Shown here piece after piece: positions 23,972 through 31,552 of a stretch of 44,252 nucleotides of DNA. The position numbers and the translations under genes were made by a program. The notes beneath the pieces are model-generated. The model made no database searches and had not been told where the DNA came from. It saw only the letters and a list, made by a program, of their open reading frames with translations. Where the stretch lies: NCBI GenBank assembly GCA_964584755.1, contig CAZPAV010000022.1:1-44252 (forward strand), in the 5' to 3' direction. The DNA is from CAZPAV01 sp964584755 (lineage in GTDB: Bacteria; Actinomycetota; Acidimicrobiia; Spongiisociales; UBA5794). How positions within the stretch are numbered: position 1 is the stretch's first letter; each line of letters opens with the position of its first letter.

Positions 23972-24862
23972 ATGGCGGTCGTCACGGTCCGAGGCCTGAT
24001 CAAGCGGTACGGCGAGCTCGAGGCCGTGCGGGGGATCGACTTCGCCGTCGAGGCGGGGGAGGTCTTCGCGGTGCTCGGTCCCAACGGGGCGGGGAAGACG
24101 ACGACGATGGAGATCCTCGAGGGGTACCGCCCCCGTGACGCCGGTGACGTCGACGTGCTCGGGTTCGATCCCGCCGACGGGGACCGTGTCTTCAAGGAGC
24201 GGATCGGCATCGTGCTGCAGGAGACGACCGTCGAGCCCGAGCTCACGGTGCGGGAGGCTCTGACGTTCTACGGCGACCTCTTCCCGCGACGCCGTCCCGC
24301 CGAGGAGCTCGTCGAGGTGGTCGGGCTCGAGGCGAAGCTCGACGCGCGGGTCCGGACGCTCTCGGGCGGGCAGCAGCGGCGGCTCCAGGTGGCCCTCGGT
24401 CTCGTGGGCGACCCCGAGCTCCTCTTCCTCGACGAGCCCACCACCGGCTTCGACCCCTCGGCGCGTCGCCACGCCTGGAAGATGATCGAGAACCTCAAGG
24501 CCCTCGGCAAGACCGTGCTCCTGACGACCCACTACATGGACGAGGCGCAGAACCTCGCCGATCGGGTCGTCGTCATGGCCCGCGGTCGGATCGTGGCCAC
24601 CGGGGCGCCCGACGAGATCGGCGGACGCGACGACGGGGCGGCGGTCATCCGTTTCGGCGCGGAGGTTCCTCTCGGCGATCTCCCGCTCCCGGTGCGAACC
24701 GTGGGCAACGTCGTCGAGGTGCGGAGCGCCGATCCGGTCGCCGATCTCCATCGGCTCACCGGCTGGGCGCTCGAGCGCGGGATCGACCTCCCGGGACTCA
24801 CCGTCACGCGTCCGTCGCTCGAGGACGTGTACCTGCGGCTCACCGGAGGCGACGGTGTCTGA
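23972..24862 (+). CDS. ABC-2 exporter ATPase
   Basis: 296 residues. Walker A GPNGAGKTT at 36-44, Q-loop VLQETTV, signature LSGGQQRR, Walker B LLFLDEP, switch His in TTHYMDEAQ. The C-terminal part (about 220-296) is the extension of the daunorubicin-resistance/NatA type, ending PSLEDVYLRLTG. It powers the permease encoded next, whose GTG overlaps this stop by 8 bp. The exported substrate is unknown. GAGAAT at 23958-23963 lies eight bases before the ATG. Confidence 0.92.
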   Translation: MAVVTVRGLIKRYGELEAVRGIDFAVEAGEVFAVLGPNGAGKTTTMEILEGYRPRDAGDVDVLGFDPADGDRVFKERIGIVLQETTVEPELTVREALTFYGDLFPRRRPAEELVEVVGLEAKLDARVRTLSGGQQRRLQVALGLVGDPELLFLDEPTTGFDPSARRHAWKMIENLKALGKTVLLTTHYMDEAQNLADRVVVMARGRIVATGAPDEIGGRDDGAAVIRFGAEVPLGDLPLPVRTVGNVVEVRSADPVADLHRLTGWALERGIDLPGLTVTRPSLEDVYLRLTGGDGV

Positions 24863-25685
24863 GCGACGCTCCGACCTCTGGCTCCTGTGGAGACAGGTGC
24901 GGTACCAGGACCTCCTGTTCCGGCGCAACCCGGTCTCGGCGTTCTTCACGCTCGCCTTCCCCGTCCTCATCTTCGTCATCTTCTCCCTCGTCTTCGGCAA
25001 CGAGCGCATCGACTACCTGGGGATCACCGTCGCCCAGTACTACGCGCCGGCGCTGGCGGTGTACGCCGCGGCGAATGCCACGTACCTCAACCTCGGGATC
25101 ACGACCGCCTACCAGCGGGACCTCGGGATCCTCAAGCGGGTGCGCGGGACGCCCGTCCCGGCGTGGCTCTACCTCGCGGCGAAGATGATCTCGGGCGCGT
25201 TCGTGGCGCTGGTCGGGGTGGTGATCATGGTCGGCCTCGGGGTGGTGTTCTACGGGCTCGCCGTGTACCCGCAGACGCTCCCTGCCGCGTTCCTCACCCT
25301 CCTCGTCGGGGCCGCCTCCTTCGGGGCGTTGGGGCTGGCCATCGCCGCGGTCGCACCGTCCGGCCAGGGGGCGACGGCCATCGCCAACGCGACGCTCCTG
25401 CCGCTCGCCTTCTTCTCGGGGATCTTCATCGCGCCCTCCGAGAGCACGCCGCGCTGGCTCGTCCTCCTCGGCGACGCCTTTCCCCTGAAGCACTTCAACG
25501 AGGCGTTCTTCGCCGCATTCGACCCGCAACACACCGGGTGGGCCTTCTCCTGGGGACACCTCGCCTACGTGGCGCTCTGGGGGATCGTCGGACTGCTGTT
25601 CGCCATCCGGTTCTTCCGTTGGGAGTCTCCCGCGGGTGGGCACGCCGGGAGGCGTCGGAGCCGGCGGAGCGGCGCGTCCGCCTGA
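24855..25685 (+). CDS. ABC-2 exporter permease
   Basis: 276 residues, six membrane segments, starting with a short amphipathic helix (LWLLWRQVRYQDLLFRRNP) typical of ABC-2 permeases. RDLGILKRVRGTPVPAWLYLAAK is the conserved coupling region and FFSGIFIAPSE the family loop before the last helices. It forms the channel with the ATPase encoded immediately upstream. The C-terminal tail is basic (GRRRSRRSG). Substrate unknown. Confidence 0.9.
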   Translation: MSERRSDLWLLWRQVRYQDLLFRRNPVSAFFTLAFPVLIFVIFSLVFGNERIDYLGITVAQYYAPALAVYAAANATYLNLGITTAYQRDLGILKRVRGTPVPAWLYLAAKMISGAFVALVGVVIMVGLGVVFYGLAVYPQTLPAAFLTLLVGAASFGALGLAIAAVAPSGQGATAIANATLLPLAFFSGIFIAPSESTPRWLVLLGDAFPLKHFNEAFFAAFDPQHTGWAFSWGHLAYVALWGIVGLLFAIRFFRWESPAGGHAGRRRSRRSGASA

Positions 25686-25740
25686 GTCCGGTGGAGCGGG
25701 GGCAGGGGTACCATCGGCACCCCGCCCGAACGGAGGCCCC

Positions 25741-26175
25741 ATGCCCGAGATCGCCGAGTTCATGACCCACGAGCACCGTGCCTGCGACGAGCGCTTCTCC
25801 GATGCCGAGGCGGCCGTGGCCGCGGGCGATTGGGCGCTCGCCGACCGCCGATTCTCCGAGTTCGCCGAGCTGACGCTGCGCCACCTGCAGCGGGAGGAGG
25901 AGGTGCTCTTCCCCGAGTTCGAGGCCCGAACCGGAATGGTCGAGGGTCCGACGCAGGTCATGCGGATGGAGCACACCCAGATGCGTCACGCGCTGGAGGC
26001 GATGCGTGCCGCGCTCGAGGAGCGGGATGCCGACGGATACCTGGGGGAGGCGGAGGGATTCATGATCCTCACCCAGCAACACAACATGAAGGAGGAGCAG
26101 ATCCTCTACCCCATGACCGACAACGCCTTCGGTTCCGAGGGTGGCGAGGTGGTCGAGCGGATGCGACGGGTGTGA
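25741..26175 (+). CDS. Hemerythrin-like (HHE) protein
   Basis: 144 residues, four-helix pattern with candidate di-iron ligands His12 (HEHRACD), His48 and Glu52 (HLQREEEVLFP), His78 (MEHTQMR), His114 and Glu118 (HNMKEEQILYP). The ATG at 25741 has GGAGG four bases upstream. Hemerythrins bind O2 or NO, or sense iron. The next two genes (DUF2249 and a 12-helix membrane protein) follow at 7-bp spacing and with a 4-bp overlap. This trio recurs near denitrification or NO-response genes in known genomes, so a nitrogen-oxide role is inferred. Confidence 0.88.
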   Translation: MPEIAEFMTHEHRACDERFSDAEAAVAAGDWALADRRFSEFAELTLRHLQREEEVLFPEFEARTGMVEGPTQVMRMEHTQMRHALEAMRAALEERDADGYLGEAEGFMILTQQHNMKEEQILYPMTDNAFGSEGGEVVERMRRV

Positions 26176-26182
26176 GGTCGCG

Positions 26183-26452
26183 GTGACGGCCCGGGAGCGG
26201 TACCTCGACGTGAGCATGCTCGAGCCGTGCGAGCCGCTGGAGCGGAGCCAGGAGGCCGCCGCCACTCTCGAGCCGGGCGAGTTCCTCCACATCCGGCACC
26301 GACGGGAGCCCTTCCCGCTGTACGACCTCCTCGAAAGGCAGGGCATGGTCCACCACACCGTGGTGCGCGGTCCCGGCGCCGTCGAGATCTTCGTGTTCCG
26401 GAGGGGGGATGCCGTGGCGGAGGCCGCCGTGGAGGAGGCCCTCGAACCATGA
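26183..26452 (+). CDS. DUF2249 domain protein
   Basis: 89 residues from a GTG at 26183 with GAGG five bases upstream. LDVSMLEPCEPLERS, LEPGEFLHIRHRREPFPLYDLLERQG and a final VEIFVFRR strand match the DUF2249 family, a small alpha/beta domain related in fold to TusA/SirA. Members are often encoded beside hemerythrins and nitric-oxide genes, but their biochemical role is not established. It overlaps the next gene by 4 bp (ATGA). Confidence 0.83.
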   Translation: MTARERYLDVSMLEPCEPLERSQEAAATLEPGEFLHIRHRREPFPLYDLLERQGMVHHTVVRGPGAVEIFVFRRGDAVAEAAVEEALEP

Positions 26453-27774
26453 CCCCCATGGGGTACGGCGGCCTCCAGTTCGAGCGGATGCCGCCCCTCA
26501 GCGTCCCGCTGCGGTTCTTCCTCGTCGCCCCGGTCTTCGGTGCGGCCGCCGGGATCCTCCTCGCCGTGGCCGGCCCGGCGACCCTCCTCTCCCGATGGAC
26601 GCCCGGGGTGCTGGCGGCGACGCACCTGGTCACGCTCGGGTTCCTGACGATGGTCATGGTCGGGGCGATCTTCCAGGTGCTCCCCGTGGTCACCGGCGTC
26701 CCGGTGGTCCCGACGCGCCCGGTCGCGTCCTCGACCCATCTGCTCCTCGTCGTCGCCACGGTGCTGTTCGGCCTCGGCGTGGGATTCTCTCGACCCGCCC
26801 TCTCGGGGGCGGCGGGAGCCCTCGCCGGGGTCGCGCTCGGCGGCTTCCTCGTCGCCGCGCTCGCCGCCGCCGCCCGGGTGTGGCGCAACGCCACCGGACG
26901 GGCCATGGGCCTGGCACTCGTCTCGCTCCTGGTGGTGCTCCTGCTCGGCGTGGTCCTCCTCGCCGGGCACGCCGGCTGGATGCCGTTGCGACGGGACCTC
27001 ACCGACGTCCACCTCATGTGGGCCGTCGCCGGGTGGGTGGGTCTGCTCGTGATGGGCGTCTCGTTCCAGGTCGTACCCATGTTCCAGGTGACTCCGTCGT
27101 ACCCGGGGGTCCTCCAGGACGTCCTTCCGGCGGCGGTGTTCGTCGGCCTGCTCCTCTGGCTCGGGGGACGGCTCGCCGGGTGGGCGCCGATCGCCGCCGC
27201 GGGCATGGTCGCCCTGGGTCTCGCCTTCTCCGTGTACGCGGCGGCGACGCTGTGGCTGCAGGCGCATCGTCGTCGCAAGCTCCGGGACGTCACCACGGAT
27301 CTCTGGCGACTGGCGATGGTGCTGCTGCTCCTCGATCTGCTCCTCGCTGCGCTGGGCGCCGTCGGCGTGGTCGATCTCGCGGCGCCGCGGGTCGTCGTCA
27401 CCATCGGCCTCGTGCTCCTCCCCGGTGTGGCCGTGTCGGTGATCATGGGGATGCTCTACAAGATCGTTCCCTTCCTCACCTGGCTGCGCCTCCAGGCGCG
27501 TCTGACGGAACGTGGGCTCGTCGGAGCGCTCAAGGTGCGGAACATGCGGCAGCTCCTCCCGGCGGCGACCGCCCGGTGGCACCTGCGGGTCCACGTGCTC
27601 GCCGTGGCGGCGCTCGTGGGTGCCGTGTGGCTCGACGGGAGCGCGTTCGCGGGGATGGGGGCGCGGCTCGCCGGCGTGGCCCTCGCCGCCGACTTCACGC
27701 TGCTGGGGTGGAACCTGGCGGTGGTGGTGGAGCGCTTCGGCGCGGAGCAGGCGCGGATCTTCGCCGCCCGATGA
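26449..27774 (+). CDS. 12-helix membrane protein, NnrS/CcoN-like, role unknown
   Basis: 441 residues with twelve clear hydrophobic segments. Two segments begin with His (THLVTLGF and VHLMWAVAGW), and each ends in a similar motif: FQVLPVVTG and FQVVPMFQV. A third version, YKIVPFLTW, sits near residue 345. This internal repetition resembles NnrS or heme-copper-oxidase-like membrane proteins, which can bind heme through His, but the full set of oxidase ligands is absent. It is coupled to the DUF2249 gene. Its last 80 bp overlap the convergent exporter-permease gene. Confidence 0.72.
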   Translation: MTPMGYGGLQFERMPPLSVPLRFFLVAPVFGAAAGILLAVAGPATLLSRWTPGVLAATHLVTLGFLTMVMVGAIFQVLPVVTGVPVVPTRPVASSTHLLLVVATVLFGLGVGFSRPALSGAAGALAGVALGGFLVAALAAAARVWRNATGRAMGLALVSLLVVLLLGVVLLAGHAGWMPLRRDLTDVHLMWAVAGWVGLLVMGVSFQVVPMFQVTPSYPGVLQDVLPAAVFVGLLLWLGGRLAGWAPIAAAGMVALGLAFSVYAAATLWLQAHRRRKLRDVTTDLWRLAMVLLLLDLLLAALGAVGVVDLAAPRVVVTIGLVLLPGVAVSVIMGMLYKIVPFLTWLRLQARLTERGLVGALKVRNMRQLLPAATARWHLRVHVLAVAALVGAVWLDGSAFAGMGARLAGVALAADFTLLGWNLAVVVERFGAEQARIFAAR

Positions 27775-28618
27775 GGGCGCCCCTCGGTGGCGTCCCGGCC
27801 GGGTCGGCGACGCCGAGGAGCCGGTCGCGACGCACCGCGTCGCCTCCGCCACGGAGGAGGACGAGGGCGAGCACCCAGGCGATGGATCCGACGGCGAGCG
27901 CCGTCGGGGCCGGGCTGTAGAGGAGACCCGAGGAGATGGCGTAGGAGGCGACGATCACCGGCAGGGTCACCAACGTCGAGGCCTGCTGGGCCGCCGCCGC
28001 GGAGCGAACCCGCGCCGAGACGCGGAGGATCACCGCCAAGGCGACGGCGATGAACGGCGGGACGACCCAGACGATGAGCAGCAGCCACCCCGCGGTGGGG
28101 AAGAACCAGCCTCCGAGACGGCGACCCACCGTGAGGTTCACCACGAGGGAGTAGAGGGTGAAGCCGACCGCGGTCGCCACGTACCCCGGGACGAGGCTGG
28201 CGACGAGCTTCCCGAGGTAGATCTCCCGGACGGTGAGGGGACTGTGGGCCAGGAACTCGCCGGTGCCCTGCTCCCGCTCGCCGACGACGATGTTCGCCCC
28301 GACCGCGGACGAGATGGTCAGTGGGACGACGATGGCGATGGGGGCGAAGAGGTAGACGGCGAGGCCGTACGCGGTGCGAGTCGCCGGCGTGTCGCCGACG
28401 ATCTGCTCCTGGACGCGTGCCGGCAGCGTGCCGATGACGTCGCCGATGCGGCTCATGAGCGGCGTCCGGTCCACCGCGCCGACGAGGCCGAGCGCGACGA
28501 GGGGGAAGACGACGAAGAACATCCCGGCGAGGATCGTCAGAGGGACGAGGTAGTCGCGGCTCTTCAGCAGCCGCCGCAGGTCGACGGCGGCGACGGCGAG
28601 GACCTGGTGGAGCCTCAC
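27695..28618 (-). CDS. ABC-2 type permease (second exporter of the CsoR-headed operon)
   Basis: 307 residues, six membrane segments, from a GTG at 28618 that overlaps the ATPase stop by 4 bp. ANIVVGEREQGTGEFLAHSPLTVREIYLGK is the coupling region typical of NatB/NosY-like permeases. The C-terminal 45 residues are Pro/Arg-rich and extend 80 bp into the 3' end of the convergent membrane-protein gene; this tail may be non-essential. Last gene of the minus-strand cluster. Substrate unknown. Confidence 0.85.
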   Translation of the reverse strand: MRLHQVLAVAAVDLRRLLKSRDYLVPLTILAGMFFVVFPLVALGLVGAVDRTPLMSRIGDVIGTLPARVQEQIVGDTPATRTAYGLAVYLFAPIAIVVPLTISSAVGANIVVGEREQGTGEFLAHSPLTVREIYLGKLVASLVPGYVATAVGFTLYSLVVNLTVGRRLGGWFFPTAGWLLLIVWVVPPFIAVALAVILRVSARVRSAAAAQQASTLVTLPVIVASYAISSGLLYSPAPTALAVGSIAWVLALVLLRGGGDAVRRDRLLGVADPAGTPPRGALIGRRRSAPAPRRSAPPPPPGSTPAA

Positions 28619-29538
28619 GAGTCCTCCCCGCCGGGGCCCCGCACCGCGAAGTAGAGCTCCTCGAGCGTCGGCCGCAGGGGCTCGACCCGGGTGAGCCGGA
28701 CTCCCCGGGCGACGAGGGCCGCGACGAGATCGGGGAGGTCGCCGATTCGCTCCAGGGTCGCCCGGACGGCCCCGTTGCGCTCGACGCGGGCGATCCCGGG
28801 CATGGCTCCCAGCAGGTCGAGCATGTCGGGATCCTCGGCCTCGAAGACGACCACCGGCAGGGGGAGCAGCCGGGCCGCGAGCTCCTCGGGGTGACCTTCG
28901 GCGCGTGCCGTTCCCCCGTCGATGATCACGACCCGATCGGCGATGCCCTCCGCCTCGTGGAGGAGGTGGGTGCACATGACGATGGTGCGTCCCCGTTCGG
29001 CGAGGTCCCGAACGAGGTCGAGGACGGCGCGTGAGGACTCGGGGTCGAGACCGGCGGTCGGCTCGTCGAGGAGGAGGAGATCGGGGTCGTGGAGGACGGC
29101 ACGGGCGAGGGCGAGTCGGGTGCGCATGCCCGTCGAGTACCCGGTGACCTCCCGGTCGAGGGCGTCGTCGATCCCGAAGCGCGCCGCGGCCGCGGCGACC
29201 GTCGCCTCGGGAGCCTCGAAGACCCGGGCGGCGAAGCGCAGGTTCTCCCGGCCGGTGAGCCGGTCGTAGAACGCCGGCTTCGGGGGAACGACGCCGCACC
29301 GGCGCCGGATCTCGCCACCGTGGGAGTCGACGGAGGGGTCGAGCCCGAACACGCGGATCTCGCCCCCGTCACGGAGGAGCGCGCCGGTGGTGAGCCGGAC
29401 GGTCGTCGTCTTCCCCGCCCCGTTGGGTCCGAGGAGCACGGTCACCCCTCCCACCGGCGCGGTGAAGCTCAGGGCGGAGAGGGCCCGGACCGGCCCGAAG
29501 GCCTTGACGACGGCACGGAACTCGAGGGCGTTGGCCAC
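28615..29538 (-). CDS. ABC-2 exporter ATPase (partner of the terminal permease)
   Basis: 307 residues from a GTG at 29538. Walker A GPNGAGKTT near 37-45, signature STGMRTR, Walker B LLLLDEP, switch His CTHLLHEAE. The C-terminal extension (from about 215) closes with RPTLEELYFAV, as in NatA/NosF-type exporters. It is 60 bp after the redoxin gene, in the same direction. NosF-like involvement in metal-centre assembly is only a thought; no nosD, nosL or nosZ is in the window. Confidence 0.9.
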   Translation of the reverse strand: MANALEFRAVVKAFGPVRALSALSFTAPVGGVTVLLGPNGAGKTTTVRLTTGALLRDGGEIRVFGLDPSVDSHGGEIRRRCGVVPPKPAFYDRLTGRENLRFAARVFEAPEATVAAAAARFGIDDALDREVTGYSTGMRTRLALARAVLHDPDLLLLDEPTAGLDPESSRAVLDLVRDLAERGRTIVMCTHLLHEAEGIADRVVIIDGGTARAEGHPEELAARLLPLPVVVFEAEDPDMLDLLGAMPGIARVERNGAVRATLERIGDLPDLVAALVARGVRLTRVEPLRPTLEELYFAVRGPGGEDS

Positions 29539-29598
29539 CGGACCGTCATCGGCAGAACCGCTCCCGGACTGAACGGGACCTCGGGTCGGGGTGGCGAC

Positions 29599-30195
29599 TC
29601 ACGTCGTCCCGAGGTCGGCGAGCAGATCCTCCTCCGGGACGAACATGGTGGAGTAGTGCTTCACCCACGTCACCACGCCGGCCCGGGTGACGAGCGCGAA
29701 GCTGTGGGCCGGTCGGTCGGCGTGACCGTAGACACCGATCATCCCGTAGGCACGCGACACGCGGCGGTCGGCGTCGATGAGGATCGGGACGTCGATCGCG
29801 AAGCGGTGAGCTTCCCGGGCGACCTCCTCCGGAGGGTTCACCATGATGGGGACGAGCGTGATCCCCCGCGCGGCGAGGGCGTCCTCGATCTCGGGGATCT
29901 GGGCGAAGCAGGCGTCACAACCGACGCCCATGGAGAAGTAGAGCAGGGCGTCCCCGTCACCGAGGACGTCGGCGAGCGACACCTCCGTTCCCACCGTCGT
30001 CGGGAGCACGAAGTCGGGAGCCGGTCTCCCCGTCTCGGTCACCGACGGGTCCTCTCCACCGCCGAGGGCCACGAAGGCGAGGACGACGGCCACGGGGAGG
30101 AGGACCCCGAGCCAACCCCACACCTTGGCACGGGAGCGGGACGGGGGGTCGGGCGGGGTCACCGGTCGTGAAGTCCCATGGCGTTTCCTGCTCAT
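29599..30195 (-). CDS. Membrane-anchored thioredoxin-fold protein (redoxin/TlpA-like)
   Basis: 198 residues from the ATG at 30195, overlapping the CcdA-like stop by 4 bp. One membrane anchor (about 26-45) is followed by a thioredoxin fold: PDFVLPTTVGTEVSL, then the active site SMGVGCDACF with Cys93 and Cys96, and IMVNPPEEV. The domain should face the outside and be kept reduced by the CcdA-like protein. It may reduce disulfides or act as a peroxidase. The GxGCDAC site is unusual beside the common WCxxC. Confidence 0.82.
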   Translation of the reverse strand: MSRKRHGTSRPVTPPDPPSRSRAKVWGWLGVLLPVAVVLAFVALGGGEDPSVTETGRPAPDFVLPTTVGTEVSLADVLGDGDALLYFSMGVGCDACFAQIPEIEDALAARGITLVPIMVNPPEEVAREAHRFAIDVPILIDADRRVSRAYGMIGVYGHADRPAHSFALVTRAGVVTWVKHYSTMFVPEEDLLADLGTT

Positions 30196-31076
30196 TCTTC
30201 CTCCTCTCGGGGATCGCGGCGGACCTGGCGTCGCCGTCCGGCCACGGCCGCCGCGGCGAGGCCGATGCCGACCAGGGCGATGCCGACGACCGCATCGGGG
30301 ACGGGATCGAGCCAGGCGACGACCGGTGCGAGCCGAAGCTGGAGCCAGGTGGCGATGCCGGCCTGCAGGTCGGTGGCCACCGAGGCGCCGGTGACGGCGA
30401 TGACGAGCAGGACGGCACCCATCGTGGCGAACGCCGCCGCCGCGACGAGATCGAACGTGTTGGTGACGAAACGGTGACGGCCGAGGCGCCAGTGGAAGGT
30501 ACGCCCGCGGATCGCAGGCCGCTCGGCGAGGCCGGCACGGTCCCAGGCGACGGTGAGGACGACGAGGGGGAACACCATGCCGAAGACGTACGCGACTCCG
30601 AGGCCGACTCCCTGCAGCAGGCTCGGGGAGACCGCCGAGAGGGTGACGACGCCGGCGAGGACGGGTGCGCAGCACGCGCTCGCCGCGCCGGAGAAAACGC
30701 CGAGGGCGAACACCCCGGCGCTGTCGGTCCGGGCGACGTCGGGGGCGCCCCGCAGGAAGGCGAGGTTCCAGCTCCTGCCCGTGACGGCGAGCGCGGCGAG
30801 GACGAGGAGGAGGAGCCCGCCCGCCGCGTAGAGCGGCCCATGGAACCGGAGGAGGGAGCGGGTGAGGACACCCACGCCCAGGGTCACCGGGACGAGGACG
30901 ACGGCGATCCCCGCGGCGAAGACGACGGTGAGGGGGAAGAGGCGCCAGCGACGGTTCCGAACGGCCACCGCCAGGTACGACGGGAACATGAAGACGATGC
31001 AGCACGGGGCGAAGAGCGCCACCATCCCCGCCAGGAACGCCGCCAGGAGTGATCCGCCCAGGAAGATGCCCTCCAT
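30192..31076 (-). CDS. CcdA/DsbD-like membrane thiol-disulfide transporter
   Basis: 294 residues from the ATG at 31076, one base after the glutaredoxin-like stop. About seven to eight membrane helices. Redox-active Cys motifs: FAPCCIVFMFP (Cys25/26) and SACCAPVLAG (Cys135/136), at the starts of the two pseudo-symmetric halves as in CcdA. Each motif has a CC pair rather than the single Cys usual in CcdA. It should move reducing equivalents from a cytoplasmic thiol protein to the anchored redoxin. The C-terminus is charged (RRDPREEEE). Confidence 0.82.
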   Translation of the reverse strand: MEGIFLGGSLLAAFLAGMVALFAPCCIVFMFPSYLAVAVRNRRWRLFPLTVVFAAGIAVVLVPVTLGVGVLTRSLLRFHGPLYAAGGLLLLVLAALAVTGRSWNLAFLRGAPDVARTDSAGVFALGVFSGAASACCAPVLAGVVTLSAVSPSLLQGVGLGVAYVFGMVFPLVVLTVAWDRAGLAERPAIRGRTFHWRLGRHRFVTNTFDLVAAAAFATMGAVLLVIAVTGASVATDLQAGIATWLQLRLAPVVAWLDPVPDAVVGIALVGIGLAAAAVAGRRRQVRRDPREEEE

Positions 31077-31077
31077 G

Positions 31078-31392
31078 TCACTCCCTGCCGAGGGTCGTGT
31101 CGAGGACGCGGCGAAGCCTCCGCTCGGAGAGGCGGCCGTGGGCGACGTAGCGGCCGCCGACGAGGAGGACCGGGGGGAAGGGGACCCGGAGCTCACGAAC
31201 CAGCGCGGCGCCCTCGACCGAGGCCATGTCCACCTCGCGCCAGGTCAGGGGGTACTCGTGAGAGAGACGGCCGAGGATCTCCCGGGCGTGCTCGCACAGG
31301 TGGCAGGCGGCACTCACGACGAGCACGACGTCGACGACGTGGGGGGGTGCCCCGGCCCCCGACGGCGGGTGGGGGGGAGTCGGGCCGGTCAC
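31078..31392 (-). CDS. Glutaredoxin-like protein (DUF836 type)
   Basis: 104 residues from a GTG at 31392. A Pro-rich N-terminus precedes a thioredoxin fold with active site SAACHLCEHA (Cys30, Cys33) and the cis-Pro region VPFPPVLLVGG. It is a likely cytoplasmic electron donor for the CcdA-like protein encoded one base downstream. The start is not certain: a weak AGGGA precedes it. It is 160 bp after the ABC-2 permease gene in the same direction. Confidence 0.78.
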   Translation of the reverse strand: MTGPTPPHPPSGAGAPPHVVDVVLVVSAACHLCEHAREILGRLSHEYPLTWREVDMASVEGAALVRELRVPFPPVLLVGGRYVAHGRLSERRLRRVLDTTLGRE

Positions 31393-31552
31393 GTCGCGTC
31401 CCTGCCCGGGGGGAGGAGGAACGGTCGTGCCGGCCCGGGTCGTCGGGGGCCGGGGCGGCGGCGACCCGGCCGTGGGGGAGCCGGCGTCGCCGTGTTCGGG
31501 ACGAAGGTGTTCGCATCGTGCCGGTGGTGGTCGGGTCGCTCGGGTCGCGATC

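Noticed and set aside
25495..27852. 785-codon minus-strand frame opposite the hemerythrin/DUF2249 genes.
   Set aside because: Charged, low-complexity translation. The plus strand has coupled genes with clear ligands and helices.
27695..29538. Naming the terminal exporter NosFY.
   Set aside because: Resemblance is only at the level of ABC-2 systems; nosD, nosL and nosZ are absent from the window.
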